A stretch of 11,036 bases of DNA from Burkholderiales bacterium (GCA_947371645.1 CANBQJ010000120.1:1-11036), one strand, 5' to 3'; shown: positions 1-7,255, counted from the first letter of the stretch. The notes: generated by a model from the sequence alone, not told the origin. Numbers and translations: made by a program.

Positions 1-1074
1 GGCGTCTACGTGAGCGGCCGCCAGATCGACAGCGGCGATTGCTCCGGCCCCAAGAGCGCCCGCAACGTGCTGATGCACCCCGACGTGGACGCGGCCGTGT
101 TCGAAACCGCGCGCGGCGGCATTTTGCGTGAAGGCCTGGGTTTTGACCGCTGCCAGACGGCCGTGGTGACCAACATGGGCGCCGGAGACCACCTGGGCCT
201 GAACTACATCACCACCGTCGAAGACCTGGCTGTGCTCAAGCGGGTCATCGTGATGAACGTGGCCACCAATGGCCATGCGGTGCTCAACGCCACCGACCCC
301 ATCGTCACGGCCATGGCCAGCAAGTGCCCCGGCGGCGTCATCTTTTTTGCCGCTGACCCGCACAACCCGGTGCTCACGGCCCACCGCGCGCGGGGCAAGC
401 GCACCTTGTGCGTGGACGGCGAGGCCATCGTGGTCTCAGAGGGCAACTGGCGCGAAAGCCTGCTGCTGCGAGACATCCCCATCACCCGCAACGGCACGAT
501 CGGCTTCCAGGTCGACAACGTGATGGCGGCCGTGGGTGCGGCCTGGAGTTCGGGGCTGGACTGGGACACCATCCGCCGCGGCCTGGCCAGCTTCGTCAAC
601 GACGCCGACAACGCCCCGGGCCGTTTCAACGTGATGAGCTACAAGGGCGCCACGGTGATCGCCGACTACGGCCACAACCCGGACGCCATGCGCGCCCTGG
701 TGTCGGCCGTGCAGGGCATGCCGGCCAAGCGCCGCAGCGTGGTCATCAGCGGGGCGGGCGACCGCCGCGACGAAGACATCCGCGAACAAACCGCCATCCT
801 GGGCGATGCCTTCGACGACCTGATCCTTTTTCAGGACGCCTGCCAGCGCGGCCGCGAAGACGGTGAGGTGCTGACCCTGCTGCGCGAAGGGCTGTCCAAA
901 GCCCAGCGCGCCAACCATGTCCAAGAAGTGCGCGGCGAGTTCGTGGCCATCGACACCGCCTTGGCGCGCCTGCAGCCTGGCGATTTGTGCCTGGTGCTGG
1001 TTGACCAGGTGGACGAGGCGCTGGCCCATCTGGCGCAGCGCTGCGCCGAAGCCGACACCGCCGCTGCGGCCTGA
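1..1074 (+). CDS. cphA: Cyanophycin synthetase, C-terminal part (5' truncated by window edge)
   Basis: This is the 3' half of a cyanophycin synthetase, the cytoplasmic ATP-dependent ligase that builds the multi-L-arginyl-poly-L-aspartate nitrogen reserve. The frame is open from base 1, so the true start lies upstream; the in-frame GTG at 10 is only an internal codon. The 357 visible codons cover most of the Mur-ligase-like half. ETARGGILREGLG is at about fragment residues 35-47, TNMGAGDHLG at 57-66, the APGRFN segment of the glutamate-ligase C-terminal domain at 205-210, DYGHNPDA at 222-229 and GAGDRRDED at 251-259. The P-loop of the Mur-ligase domain and the N-terminal ATP-grasp part must lie left of the window. 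Many betaproteobacteria carry two cphA paralogues in tandem, and I cannot tell which one this is. The TGA is followed by a 110-bp gap and modD on the same strand. Family assignment is confident; polymer activity is inferred. Confidence 0.93.
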   Translation, partial: GVYVSGRQIDSGDCSGPKSARNVLMHPDVDAAVFETARGGILREGLGFDRCQTAVVTNMGAGDHLGLNYITTVEDLAVLKRVIVMNVATNGHAVLNATDPIVTAMASKCPGGVIFFAADPHNPVLTAHRARGKRTLCVDGEAIVVSEGNWRESLLLRDIPITRNGTIGFQVDNVMAAVGAAWSSGLDWDTIRRGLASFVNDADNAPGRFNVMSYKGATVIADYGHNPDAMRALVSAVQGMPAKRRSVVISGAGDRRDEDIREQTAILGDAFDDLILFQDACQRGREDGEVLTLLREGLSKAQRANHVQEVRGEFVAIDTALARLQPGDLCLVLVDQVDEALAHLAQRCAEADTAAAA

Positions 1075-1124
1075 CTGCCCAGCCCGGACGCCGACTGTTT
1101 CACAGGGCTTTGACCTGGCGGTGG

Positions 1125-1144
1125 CACGCGCCGCCCGGTGCGTG
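1125..1144 (+). other. Hairpin after cphA, possible terminator lacking a T-tract
   Basis: CACGC (1125-1129) and GCGTG (1140-1144) pair, and the stem continues inwards by a G.U and two C-G pairs to a GCCC tetraloop at 1133-1136. This gives an 8-bp stem, 50 bp after the cphA stop. No run of T follows, so it is not a canonical intrinsic terminator. It could slow transcription, protect the cphA 3' end or assist Rho-dependent termination. Confidence 0.35.
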
Positions 1145-1151
1145 ACATGAT
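1143..1151 (+). promoter_or_regulatory. Weak extended -10 candidate upstream of modD
   Basis: TGA followed by CATGAT (1146-1151) resembles an extended -10 (TGn plus a hexamer with 4/6 matches to TATAAT). No convincing -35 lies 16-18 bp upstream. If it is used, the transcript would start near 1158, within the hairpin at 1152-1179. Read-through from cphA is an equal alternative. Confidence 0.2.
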
Positions 1152-1179
1152 GGCCGCACCCCATTCACGGAGTGCGGCC
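1152..1179 (+). promoter_or_regulatory. Hairpin enclosing the modD ribosome-binding site
   Basis: GGCCGCAC (1152-1159) and GTGCGGCC (1172-1179) form a perfect 8-bp stem around a 12-nt loop. The only Shine-Dalgarno-like sequence for modD, ACGGAG at 1167-1172, lies in the loop and its last base is in the stem. The modD ATG is 5 nt after the stem. The unfolded spacing from this SD to the ATG is 12 nt, longer than ideal, so folding would change the effective spacing. A translational effect is inferred. Confidence 0.4.
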
Positions 1180-1184
1180 CGCCC

Positions 1185-2036
1185 ATGCTCAGAGCCCTGT
1201 CCGACCACGAACTGGCGCAACTGTTGCGCGAAGACGCGCCCCATGGTGACCTGACCACGCAATGCCTGCACCTGGGTGACGCCCCGGCGCGGCTGACCAT
1301 GGCGGCGCGCCAGGCCATGGTGGTGTGTGGCACCGAAGAGGCGGCCCGGCTGTTTGAGCTGCAGGGCGCGCCCATGCAGGTGCACCTTCAGGCGGCTTCG
1401 GGCAGCCATGTGCTGGCTGGTGCGCCTTTGCTGAGTGCACATGGTCCGGCGGACACCTTGCTGCTGGTCTGGAAGGTGGCGCAAAACCTGATCGAGTCCA
1501 CCAGCGGCATCGCCAGCGAAGTGGGGCGCATCGTCACGGGCCTGCGGGCAGCCGGTCACCAGCAGCCACTGGCCTGCACGCGCAAGGCCTTCCCGGGCAC
1601 GCGGGCCCTGGCGGCCAAGGCGGTGGTGAGCGGCGGGGGCATCCTGCACCGCCTGGGCCTGTCCGAGACCTTGCTGCTCTTCCCCGAGCACCGCTTGTTC
1701 CTGGACGCCAGCCTGGACGACACCGTGGGCCGCCTGCGCAAGGCGCAGCCTGAGAAAAAGCTGGTGGCCGAAGTCACCGATCTGGAGGAGGCTTTGGTGC
1801 TGGCGCGCGCCGGGGCCGATGTCTTGCAACTGGAGCGCTTCAGCCCGGAGGCCGTCCGCCAGTGCCGACTGACCTTGCACGCGGCCCACCTGCACCCGGC
1901 GCTGGCGGTGGCCGGCGGGGTCAACGAAAGCAATGCCGTGGCCTATGCGCAGGCTGGCGCCGACCTGCTGGTGTCTTCTGCGCCTTACCACGCGGCCCCG
2001 AGGGACGTCGAGGTCAGGTTCTCGCGAGAAGTCTGA
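1185..2036 (+). CDS. modD: ModD-like protein (nicotinate-nucleotide pyrophosphorylase fold)
   Basis: A 283-aa protein of the quinolinate phosphoribosyltransferase (NadC) superfamily, most like the ModD branch, which is named for its occurrence in molybdate transport loci and has no firmly assigned reaction. EDAPHGDLTT (16-25) is the family N-terminal motif. CTRKAFPGTR (131-140), HRLGLSE (155-161), the LFPEH segment (165-169), EVTDLEEA (196-203) and AVAGGVNESN (241-250) follow the barrel order of NadC. Two differences from NadC are visible. The usual Ile-Lys-Asp-Asn-His loop reads LFPEH here, losing the lysine, and the Leu-Asp-Asn of a later strand reads LQLERF (214-219). This fits ModD better than true NadC. 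The ATG at 1185 is preceded by ACGGAG within a hairpin. No modABC gene is in view; its neighbour is cphA. A divergent NadC paralogue is the alternative reading. Confidence 0.82.
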   Translation: MLRALSDHELAQLLREDAPHGDLTTQCLHLGDAPARLTMAARQAMVVCGTEEAARLFELQGAPMQVHLQAASGSHVLAGAPLLSAHGPADTLLLVWKVAQNLIESTSGIASEVGRIVTGLRAAGHQQPLACTRKAFPGTRALAAKAVVSGGGILHRLGLSETLLLFPEHRLFLDASLDDTVGRLRKAQPEKKLVAEVTDLEEALVLARAGADVLQLERFSPEAVRQCRLTLHAAHLHPALAVAGGVNESNAVAYAQAGADLLVSSAPYHAAPRDVEVRFSREV

Positions 2037-2048
2037 CCACGGGCTGGC

Positions 2049-3083
2049 TCAGGGTGCCCGGCCGGCTGTGCCTGCCTGGGCCCAGGCAGATCGGATGGCC
2101 CGTCCGCAGCTCACGGATTTGATCGAGGGGCGCAAGTCCACATCCTCGTCACCGGCATGGCGCATGGCCACCCGCGCCACGATGCCGTAGTGGCTGCGCC
2201 GCGCGTCGATCCAGGGGTAGAAGCCGAATGCGCCCGGGCTGCTGAAAGCCCCATCGCCCACGGCCGGATCGTCTTCCACCCAGTGACCGATGCTGTAGTG
2301 CCAGCTTTCCTGTGGCGGGATGGGCGTGGACACGGCCGTGCCACAGGTGCGCGGGTTGGTGCACACCGGGTGCTGGCCCAGCATGGCGCCGATTTTCAGC
2401 TCGCCGCGCAGCACGGCCTGCAGGAACTGGCCATAGGCGGCGGCCGAACTGCGCCCGCCGCCAGCGGGCTGGGCCTGGCCGTAGTCGAATGCCCAGTCCG
2501 GACCCAGGCTGGGCAGGCCCTGGCGCACGGTCTGGGCAAGCTCATTGGGGCTTTGGTCACCCAGACCCATCAAGACCGCATGCTGCTGCATGTGGCCGCC
2601 GTTGTAGTCAAAGCGGCCCGTGGTGGCCGGGTCGGGCTCGCCTCGCCCGTTGCGCAGGCGCTTGGCGCAGGCGCCCACGCTTTGGAAGGGCAGGCAGCCA
2701 TGGAATCGCGTGTAGCCGCTCTGAAAGTGCAGGAAGGTGATGTCTTGCTGCGAGAGCTGACCGGCGCGGCGTTCAGCGACGTACGCGCCATACACCCACT
2801 TGGACGCCGAAGCGATGGGCATGACCGTGTCCGCCGTGGGTCCGTCACTGCCCACCTGCCCTTGGGCCAGCACGCCTTGGCCATCACCGATTACCCAGTA
2901 GAAGGGCCGGGCTTCGGTGCAGGCGCTCGACTGGGCCGCTGCCTGCGCAGCCTGGACCTGGGCGATCGGTGCTGCGGCATGGGCAGCCACCGTGGCCCCA
3001 ACAGAGGCTGCCACAGCACCCAGGATGTGGCACACGGCCTGAGCCAGGCGTCGCGGGCCGGTGACGTTCAACAAGGTGCGCAT
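2049..3083 (-). CDS. Exported SxxK serine hydrolase (beta-lactamase / DD-peptidase-like)
   Basis: A predicted periplasmic or secreted serine hydrolase of 344 aa. The start at 3083 is chosen because it opens directly on a signal peptide (RR at 11-12, a hydrophobic stretch at about 13-34, and a likely cleavage after AHA at 36). An ATG at 3128 would overlap gspB and add a polar stretch. The mature part carries SASK (92-95), the SxxK signature of penicillin-recognising enzymes, inside PIASASKWVYG. A DYNGGH segment (159-164) stands where the Tyr motif is expected, and HYSIGHW (262-268) may occupy the KTG position. GAFGFYPWID (284-293) resembles C-terminal segments of esterase/beta-lactamase-like serine hydrolases. 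Six mature cysteines could form three disulfides, consistent with export. It lies 16 bp after gspB, so it is probably co-transcribed. Substrate unknown: peptidoglycan peptides, an ester or amide, or a beta-lactam are all possible. Confidence 0.75.
   Translation of the reverse strand: MRTLLNVTGPRRLAQAVCHILGAVAASVGATVAAHAAAPIAQVQAAQAAAQSSACTEARPFYWVIGDGQGVLAQGQVGSDGPTADTVMPIASASKWVYGAYVAERRAGQLSQQDITFLHFQSGYTRFHGCLPFQSVGACAKRLRNGRGEPDPATTGRFDYNGGHMQQHAVLMGLGDQSPNELAQTVRQGLPSLGPDWAFDYGQAQPAGGGRSSAAAYGQFLQAVLRGELKIGAMLGQHPVCTNPRTCGTAVSTPIPPQESWHYSIGHWVEDDPAVGDGAFSSPGAFGFYPWIDARRSHYGIVARVAMRHAGDEDVDLRPSIKSVSCGRAIRSAWAQAGTAGRAP
2072..2089. repeat. Perfect 18-bp GC-rich palindrome in the serine hydrolase 3' end
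   Basis: CTGCCTGGGCCCAGGCAG equals its own reverse complement. It lies within the last codons of the minus-strand serine hydrolase gene, close to the convergent modD stop at 2036. It could form a hairpin with a small loop in either transcript. No T-tract follows on either strand, so a terminator role is only possible. Confidence 0.4.
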
Positions 3084-3099
3084 GAGTTCACCAGAAGTG

Positions 3100-3828
3100 T
3101 CAGTACTGAAGTTCGAAGCGCTGCCCACGGAAGTTCAGCACCGCCGACTTCAGCCGGATCTCTTCCAGCTGCAAGCCGGCTTGAGGGCTGTCACCTTCGT
3201 GCAGCACCTGGCCATTGAGCACCAGCATGCGTTGCGAGGGCACCGGTGAGTGCATGGCGCCGCCCACGCTCAGCGCGGGCAGTTCTTTGCGCAGCGCATC
3301 AGGCAGGTCGGCCAGGCGGAGCAAGGGCGCTTGGGCCGCTGGTTCTGGTTCTTGCGCACGAGGCTTGGCGTGCCCGCCCGCCTGCTCGCCGCTGCGGCCG
3401 GCCGGCACACTCAGTGCAGGTTGGGCCGGCCAGGGTCGGGAGGTGCCGGGCTGCGGCCCACCATCGACCTGCATGGCCACGCCGCCAGCAGGTGGTTGCT
3501 GTGCGGTGGGTGCCTGCTGCGGCGCCTGCGCCGTCGCGCTGGGCCTTGGCGGCGGCGCGGGGGGCATTGCGGCGGGCTGACCTGGTCCGTCCATGGCGCG
3601 GGCGCCAACGGTTTCCGTGACGGCGCCGGGTGTCTGCGGCCAGTTGTGCCAGGTGAGCACACCGGCCAGGGTCAGCGCCACGCCGATGCCGGCCCAGGCC
3701 AGCGGTGACAGGCCCGCTGGCGCGGCGGGGGCGTCGCCAGGCAGCACCTGCTGGGCGTGCAGGCCAGGGACAGCGCCTTGCTCACGCTCCTGCTCCGCCT
3801 TTTTGAGCGCGTCAAGGATGTAGGACAT
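3100..3828 (-). CDS. gspB: GspB, type II secretion assembly protein B
   Basis: A 242-aa inner-membrane protein that works with GspA (the ExeAB system of Aeromonas) in placing the GspD secretin across the peptidoglycan. The N-terminus MSYILDALKKAEQEREQG is the characteristic short cytoplasmic GspB motif. One membrane segment lies at about 42-60, followed by a long Ala/Pro/Gln-rich periplasmic linker (about 65-165) that should be unstructured. The conserved C-terminal domain (about 168-242) runs from LLRLADLP to the last residue and includes QRMLVLNGQVLHEGD (199-213). The start codon lies inside the end of gspA (17-bp overlap), which suggests translational coupling; I see no good Shine-Dalgarno of its own. 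The remaining gsp genes are not in the window, as is common where gspAB is separate from the core cluster. Confidence 0.92.
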   Translation of the reverse strand: MSYILDALKKAEQEREQGAVPGLHAQQVLPGDAPAAPAGLSPLAWAGIGVALTLAGVLTWHNWPQTPGAVTETVGARAMDGPGQPAAMPPAPPPRPSATAQAPQQAPTAQQPPAGGVAMQVDGGPQPGTSRPWPAQPALSVPAGRSGEQAGGHAKPRAQEPEPAAQAPLLRLADLPDALRKELPALSVGGAMHSPVPSQRMLVLNGQVLHEGDSPQAGLQLEEIRLKSAVLNFRGQRFELQY

Positions 3829-5881
3829 GGGCGTTTGCCGAAGGGGCGCTGGTGGTGAGGGGTGTGGCGGCAGGCGAGGGCGGTGGGGCTGGACGGCGCA
3901 GCAGCGCGGGCTCGCTCACATGGGTCAAGCGGTTGAGCTGCATGAAGGTGGTCGCACCCACCACGCCATCGGCCTTGAGGCCCTGGGCCACCTGGAAGGA
4001 CAGCACCCGTGTGTTCAGTTCGCCGCCGAGCCGGGCAGGCAACGCTGGGGCCGGGCCTTTGTCCACCTGAGCCAGTCGCGTGGCCACCCAGTCCAGGGCA
4101 GGACCCTTCTGGCCTGGCAGGATCTTGCTGCGGTAACCCTCGGGAGCCTGCCACAGGGCCACAAAGTCACCCCGCCAGCGCGATGACACCACGGCCACGG
4201 GCCAGGTCTGCAGGCCTTTGGGCCCCTCCGTCAGGACCTGATCACCATCCAGGCCCCAGAGGATCACGAAGGCCTCGGGGTGGGTGGCATCGCGCAAAGT
4301 GAGCACCACCGGGCGGTCCAACTGGCGGATCAGGGCCAGGCCGGCGGGGCTTCGGTAGCAAAACACCTGCGCTGCCGGGCCCTCCGATGGGCAGGGGTCA
4401 TCGCTCGTCCAGCGCTGACGCCAGGCCTGAGCCAGCGCGCGCAGGGCCTGGCCCTCGGTGCCCCAGGCGGAGAGGGCCAGCGGCCCGGTGGCGCTGGACG
4501 GGGCGGGCGTGAGCGGGGCTGGCCAGGTGGCAGGCACGCCGGGCGCGGCGCTGGGCTGGCCGGCAGGCGCGAGCGATGGAGTCCCGGTCACTGGCGCGGG
4601 GGTTGCCAGCGCAAGGCGCTGAGGCAATGAAGCACCCGCACCTGCCCCCGACGCCCCCGCACCCGCACCCGCACCCGCATGGCCAGCTGCCGCCATGGCG
4701 GTGGTCCTGGGCGGTGCAGCGGGCGCTTGGGCCACCCGTTCCTTCGCCCCATCTGCGCCAGGCGCGCCGGGCGCCACGTGGTGTCTTTGCCAGGCCCAGG
4801 TCAGTCCACCAGCCAGGGTCACCACCCCGAGTCCGGTGAGCGCCCACACCAGCCAGGTCTGCCTGGCCGTCCTCGTGCCCGGGCGGGCGGCCTTGCCCGC
4901 ACGATCGGCCTGCCGCGTGGCCTGCGCGCTGAGCGCGCTCACCTTGCCCGACCTGGGCATGAAGACTTCACCGGCCGCCGTGTCCACCATCGCGCTGTCC
5001 ACGGTGGCACGGCTGCGGGCGTAGGCGCCCAGCAAGGCGCGGTCGCACAAGAGGTTGATGCGGCGCGGGATGCCCAGGGTGAGCTGGTGCACCCGGCGCG
5101 CGGTGCGGCCGTCGAAGATGGCCTCACGCCGGTAGCCGGCCACGGCCAGCCGGTGGTGGATGTAGTCGCGGGTCTCGTCGGGGCTCAGTGCATCCAGGTG
5201 GAAGCGGGCGATCACGCGCTGGGCCAGCTGTTCCAGCTCGGGGCGGGCCAGCATGTCGCGCAACTCGGGCTGGCCGATCAGGATGATCTGCAGCAGCTTG
5301 CGCTCTGCTGTTTCCAGGTTGGTCAGCAGGCGCAGTTGCTCGAGCACATCGGCCGACAGGTTCTGGGCCTCGTCGATGATCAGCACATTGTTCTGGCCGA
5401 CCGCATGCGTGCGCAGCAGGTAGTCATTGAGCCGGTCCACATAGGCCTTGGTGGATGAGGGCTCGCCAGCAGGCGGGGCCTCCACGCCAAATTCCTTGCA
5501 GACCACCTGCAGCAACTCGGTCACCGTCAACCTGGGGTTGAAGATGTAAGCCACGTTGCAGCGGCGCGGGATCTGCTCCAGGAAGCAGCGGCACACGGTG
5601 GTCTTGCCTGCCCCGATCTCGCCGGTGAGCACCACAAAGCCACCCCCGCCGCTCACCCCATAGAGCAGGTGCGCCAGGGCCTCCCGGTGGCGGTCGCTCA
5701 TGAAGAGGTAGCGCGGGTCCGGGGCGATGGAAAACGGCGCCTGCTGAAGGCCAAAGAAGCTGGCGTACAGCGGCAGGCCGCCGCCATCGGGCAGCTCCAG
5801 CACGGTGTCGGCGTGGGCCTGTTCGTCTTCGCTGGTGTGCTGCAGGGGCATGGCGTGGCTGGCGCCGGGGAGCAAGGTCAT
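3812..5881 (-). CDS. gspA: GspA/ExeA-type AAA+ ATPase with peptidoglycan-binding C-terminus
   Basis: An ATPase of 689 aa from the chosen ATG. The family motif LPLYASFFGLQQAPFSIAPD opens the conserved part at about 36-55. Walker A GEIGAGKTT is at 87-95, Walker B VLIIDEAQ at 166-173, and the AAA+ lid continues to about 300. A membrane segment (about 343-363) is followed by a low-complexity Ala/Gly/Pro linker (about 368-465). A C39-peptidase-like periplasmic domain (about 465-581) has no obvious catalytic Cys-His pair and is probably degenerate. A PG_binding_1-like repeat, with SFQVAQGLKADGVVGATTFMQLN, lies at about 628-650. Known homologues use ATP and peptidoglycan binding to help multimerise the secretin. 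Start choice is uncertain. ATG 5881 lies 11 bp after the M20 gene; ATG 5938 would overlap that gene and ATG 5851 is also possible. None has a clear Shine-Dalgarno. Confidence 0.92.
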   Translation of the reverse strand: MTLLPGASHAMPLQHTSEDEQAHADTVLELPDGGGLPLYASFFGLQQAPFSIAPDPRYLFMSDRHREALAHLLYGVSGGGGFVVLTGEIGAGKTTVCRCFLEQIPRRCNVAYIFNPRLTVTELLQVVCKEFGVEAPPAGEPSSTKAYVDRLNDYLLRTHAVGQNNVLIIDEAQNLSADVLEQLRLLTNLETAERKLLQIILIGQPELRDMLARPELEQLAQRVIARFHLDALSPDETRDYIHHRLAVAGYRREAIFDGRTARRVHQLTLGIPRRINLLCDRALLGAYARSRATVDSAMVDTAAGEVFMPRSGKVSALSAQATRQADRAGKAARPGTRTARQTWLVWALTGLGVVTLAGGLTWAWQRHHVAPGAPGADGAKERVAQAPAAPPRTTAMAAAGHAGAGAGAGASGAGAGASLPQRLALATPAPVTGTPSLAPAGQPSAAPGVPATWPAPLTPAPSSATGPLALSAWGTEGQALRALAQAWRQRWTSDDPCPSEGPAAQVFCYRSPAGLALIRQLDRPVVLTLRDATHPEAFVILWGLDGDQVLTEGPKGLQTWPVAVVSSRWRGDFVALWQAPEGYRSKILPGQKGPALDWVATRLAQVDKGPAPALPARLGGELNTRVLSFQVAQGLKADGVVGATTFMQLNRLTHVSEPALLRRPAPPPSPAATPLTTSAPSANAHVLHP
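4659..4679. repeat. GCACCC hexamer microsatellite in the gspA linker
   Basis: Three and a half copies of GCACCC on the plus strand, flanked by degenerate copies from about 4632. Read in gspA it encodes alternating Ala-Gly in the periplasmic linker (about residues 402-418). Unit changes would stay in frame and alter only linker length. Confidence 0.7.
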
Positions 5882-5892
5882 GCGGCGGGTGT

Positions 5893-7140
5893 TCAGGCGG
5901 CGTCCGGCACCAGCCAGCGCTGGGCCAGCTTGACCCACAGGGCGGCGCCTTGCGGGATCAGGTGGTCATTGAAGTCGTAGCTGGGGTTGTGCAGCATGCA
6001 GGGGCCCAGGCCGTGGCCACCCTCGCGGTGGCTGCCGTCGCCGTTGCCGATCACGAAATAGGCGCCTGGCTTTTCCAGCAGGAAGAAGCTGAAGTCTTCG
6101 GCGCCCATGGTGGGCTCGAATTCATGCACGCGGCGTGCACCCACCACCGACTGCATCACCTCCCGCACCACCGCCGTTTCGTGCGGGTGGTTCACGGTGG
6201 GCGGGTAGTTGCGGTTGAACTCGAAGTCGGCTTCGGCGCCAAAGGCCGCGCAGAGCTGGTGGGTGAGCTCGCGCATGCGGTTTTCGATCAGGTCCAGCGC
6301 TTCCAGCGTGAAGCTGCGCACCGTGCCTTGCAGGGTGACGAAGTCGGGCACGACGTTGGTGGCTTCGCCCGCCTGGATCATGGTCACCGAGATCACGCCG
6401 GTCTCGATGGGCTTGAGGTTGCGCGTGAGGATGGTCTGGTAGGCCTGCACCAGCTGGCAGGCAATCGGCACCGGGTCGATGCCCAGGTGCGGCATGGCGC
6501 CGTGCGAGCCCTTGCCCCGGATGCGGATCAAGAACTCATTGGACGAGGCAAAGCAGGGCCCCGTCTTGATGGCGAAGTCGCCCGCCGGCATGCCGGGCCA
6601 GTTGTGCATGCCGAAGATGGCGTCCATGGGGAAGCGCTCGAAGAGGCCGTCGCGCACCATCTCGCGGGCGCCACCACCGCCTTCTTCCGCCGGCTGGAAC
6701 ACCAGGTAGGCGGTGCCATCGAAGTCGCGCTCGCGGGCCAGGTGCTGGGCGGCGGCCAGCAGCATGGCCACATGGCCGTCGTGGCCGCAGGCGTGCATGC
6801 GACCTGGGTGGCGGCTGGCGTGGGCGAACGTGTTGTGCTCCGTCATGGGCAGGGCGTCGATGTCGGCGCGCAGGCCGATGGCGCGCGGGCCGGGTCGCCC
6901 CTGGATCACGCCCACCACCCCGGTCTTGCCCAGGCCCCGGTGCACCTCGATGCCCATGCCTTCCAGCGTGCGGGCAATCAAATCGGCCGTGCGGACTTCT
7001 TCGAAGCAGAGCTCCGGGTGGGCGTGGATGTCTCGCCGCAGGGCCGCGATGGCAGGGGTGTCGATGCGCAGCGCGCCGGCCTCGGGGGCAGCGGCAGGGG
7101 CGTCGGGCAAAGTGGTGGGGGCGGCGTGGTCCACAGTCAT
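5893..7140 (-). CDS. M20-family metal-dependent amidohydrolase
   Basis: A 415-aa cytoplasmic amidohydrolase of the M20D type (hippurate hydrolase, N-acyl-amino-acid and IAA-amino-acid hydrolase relatives). It cleaves an amide bond with a two-metal centre. The motifs are in family order: HPELCFEE (41-48), GLRADIDALP (89-98), HACGHDGH (116-123) with Cys118 and His120 as expected ligands, QPAEEGGGG (149-157) with the Glu pair, GMHNWP (177-182), the dimerisation-domain GKGSHGAMPH (209-218), and LHNPSYDFND (383-392) with the last His ligand. No signal peptide is visible; the first 25 residues are an Ala/Pro-rich extension. It heads the minus-strand cluster and ends 11 bp before gspA. It has no recognised role in secretion, so the link may be only shared transcription. 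The exact substrate cannot be read from sequence. Confidence 0.9.
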   Translation of the reverse strand: MTVDHAAPTTLPDAPAAAPEAGALRIDTPAIAALRRDIHAHPELCFEEVRTADLIARTLEGMGIEVHRGLGKTGVVGVIQGRPGPRAIGLRADIDALPMTEHNTFAHASRHPGRMHACGHDGHVAMLLAAAQHLARERDFDGTAYLVFQPAEEGGGGAREMVRDGLFERFPMDAIFGMHNWPGMPAGDFAIKTGPCFASSNEFLIRIRGKGSHGAMPHLGIDPVPIACQLVQAYQTILTRNLKPIETGVISVTMIQAGEATNVVPDFVTLQGTVRSFTLEALDLIENRMRELTHQLCAAFGAEADFEFNRNYPPTVNHPHETAVVREVMQSVVGARRVHEFEPTMGAEDFSFFLLEKPGAYFVIGNGDGSHREGGHGLGPCMLHNPSYDFNDHLIPQGAALWVKLAQRWLVPDAA

Positions 7141-7167
7141 GTCAGCGGCGGCTGGTCTGGGGAAGCC

Positions 7168-7176
7168 ATCTTAGCA
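7168..7176 (-). promoter_or_regulatory. Extended -10 promoter candidate for the M20-gspAB cluster
   Basis: On the minus strand the sequence reads TGC-TAAGAT, a TGn extension with 4/6 matches to TATAAT. It is placed to start transcription about 20 nt before the M20 ATG at 7140. The best -35-like hexamer (TTGGCG) is only about 12 bp upstream, so recognition would rely on the extended -10. Position and context support it; strength is unknown. Confidence 0.35.
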
Positions 7177-7255
7177 AGCTGTGGCCGCCAACAGGGCGCT
7201 TGGCCGGTGTAGGCTCATGGTTGTGTCTCTGCCATGGCCCTCGCGGTCAACCCAC

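Noticed and set aside
831..1991. 386-codon minus-strand open frame across the cphA end and modD
   Set aside because: It spans two genes with clear homology on the plus strand and their intergenic gap, and shows no recognisable motif.
3084..3128. Longer start of the serine hydrolase at 3128
   Set aside because: It would overlap gspB and put a polar stretch before an otherwise well-formed signal peptide beginning at 3083.
2157..3218. 353-codon plus-strand open frame opposite the serine hydrolase
   Set aside because: The opposite strand has a signal peptide, an SxxK motif and operon spacing; this frame has none of these.
4632..4679. Possible CRISPR-like or satellite array
   Set aside because: The unit is a 6-bp hexamer without spacers, in frame within the gspA coding sequence, so it is a low-complexity linker.
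5950..7212. 420-codon plus-strand open frame opposite the M20 gene
   Set aside because: It is the antisense shadow of a well-supported amidohydrolase. The translation is His/Val/Gly-rich with no family motif, as expected in GC-rich DNA.
7181..7255. N-terminal extension of the PHA-system protein from 7181 or 7217
   Set aside because: The family begins at MSDI, and the extra residues have no family similarity that I recognise.
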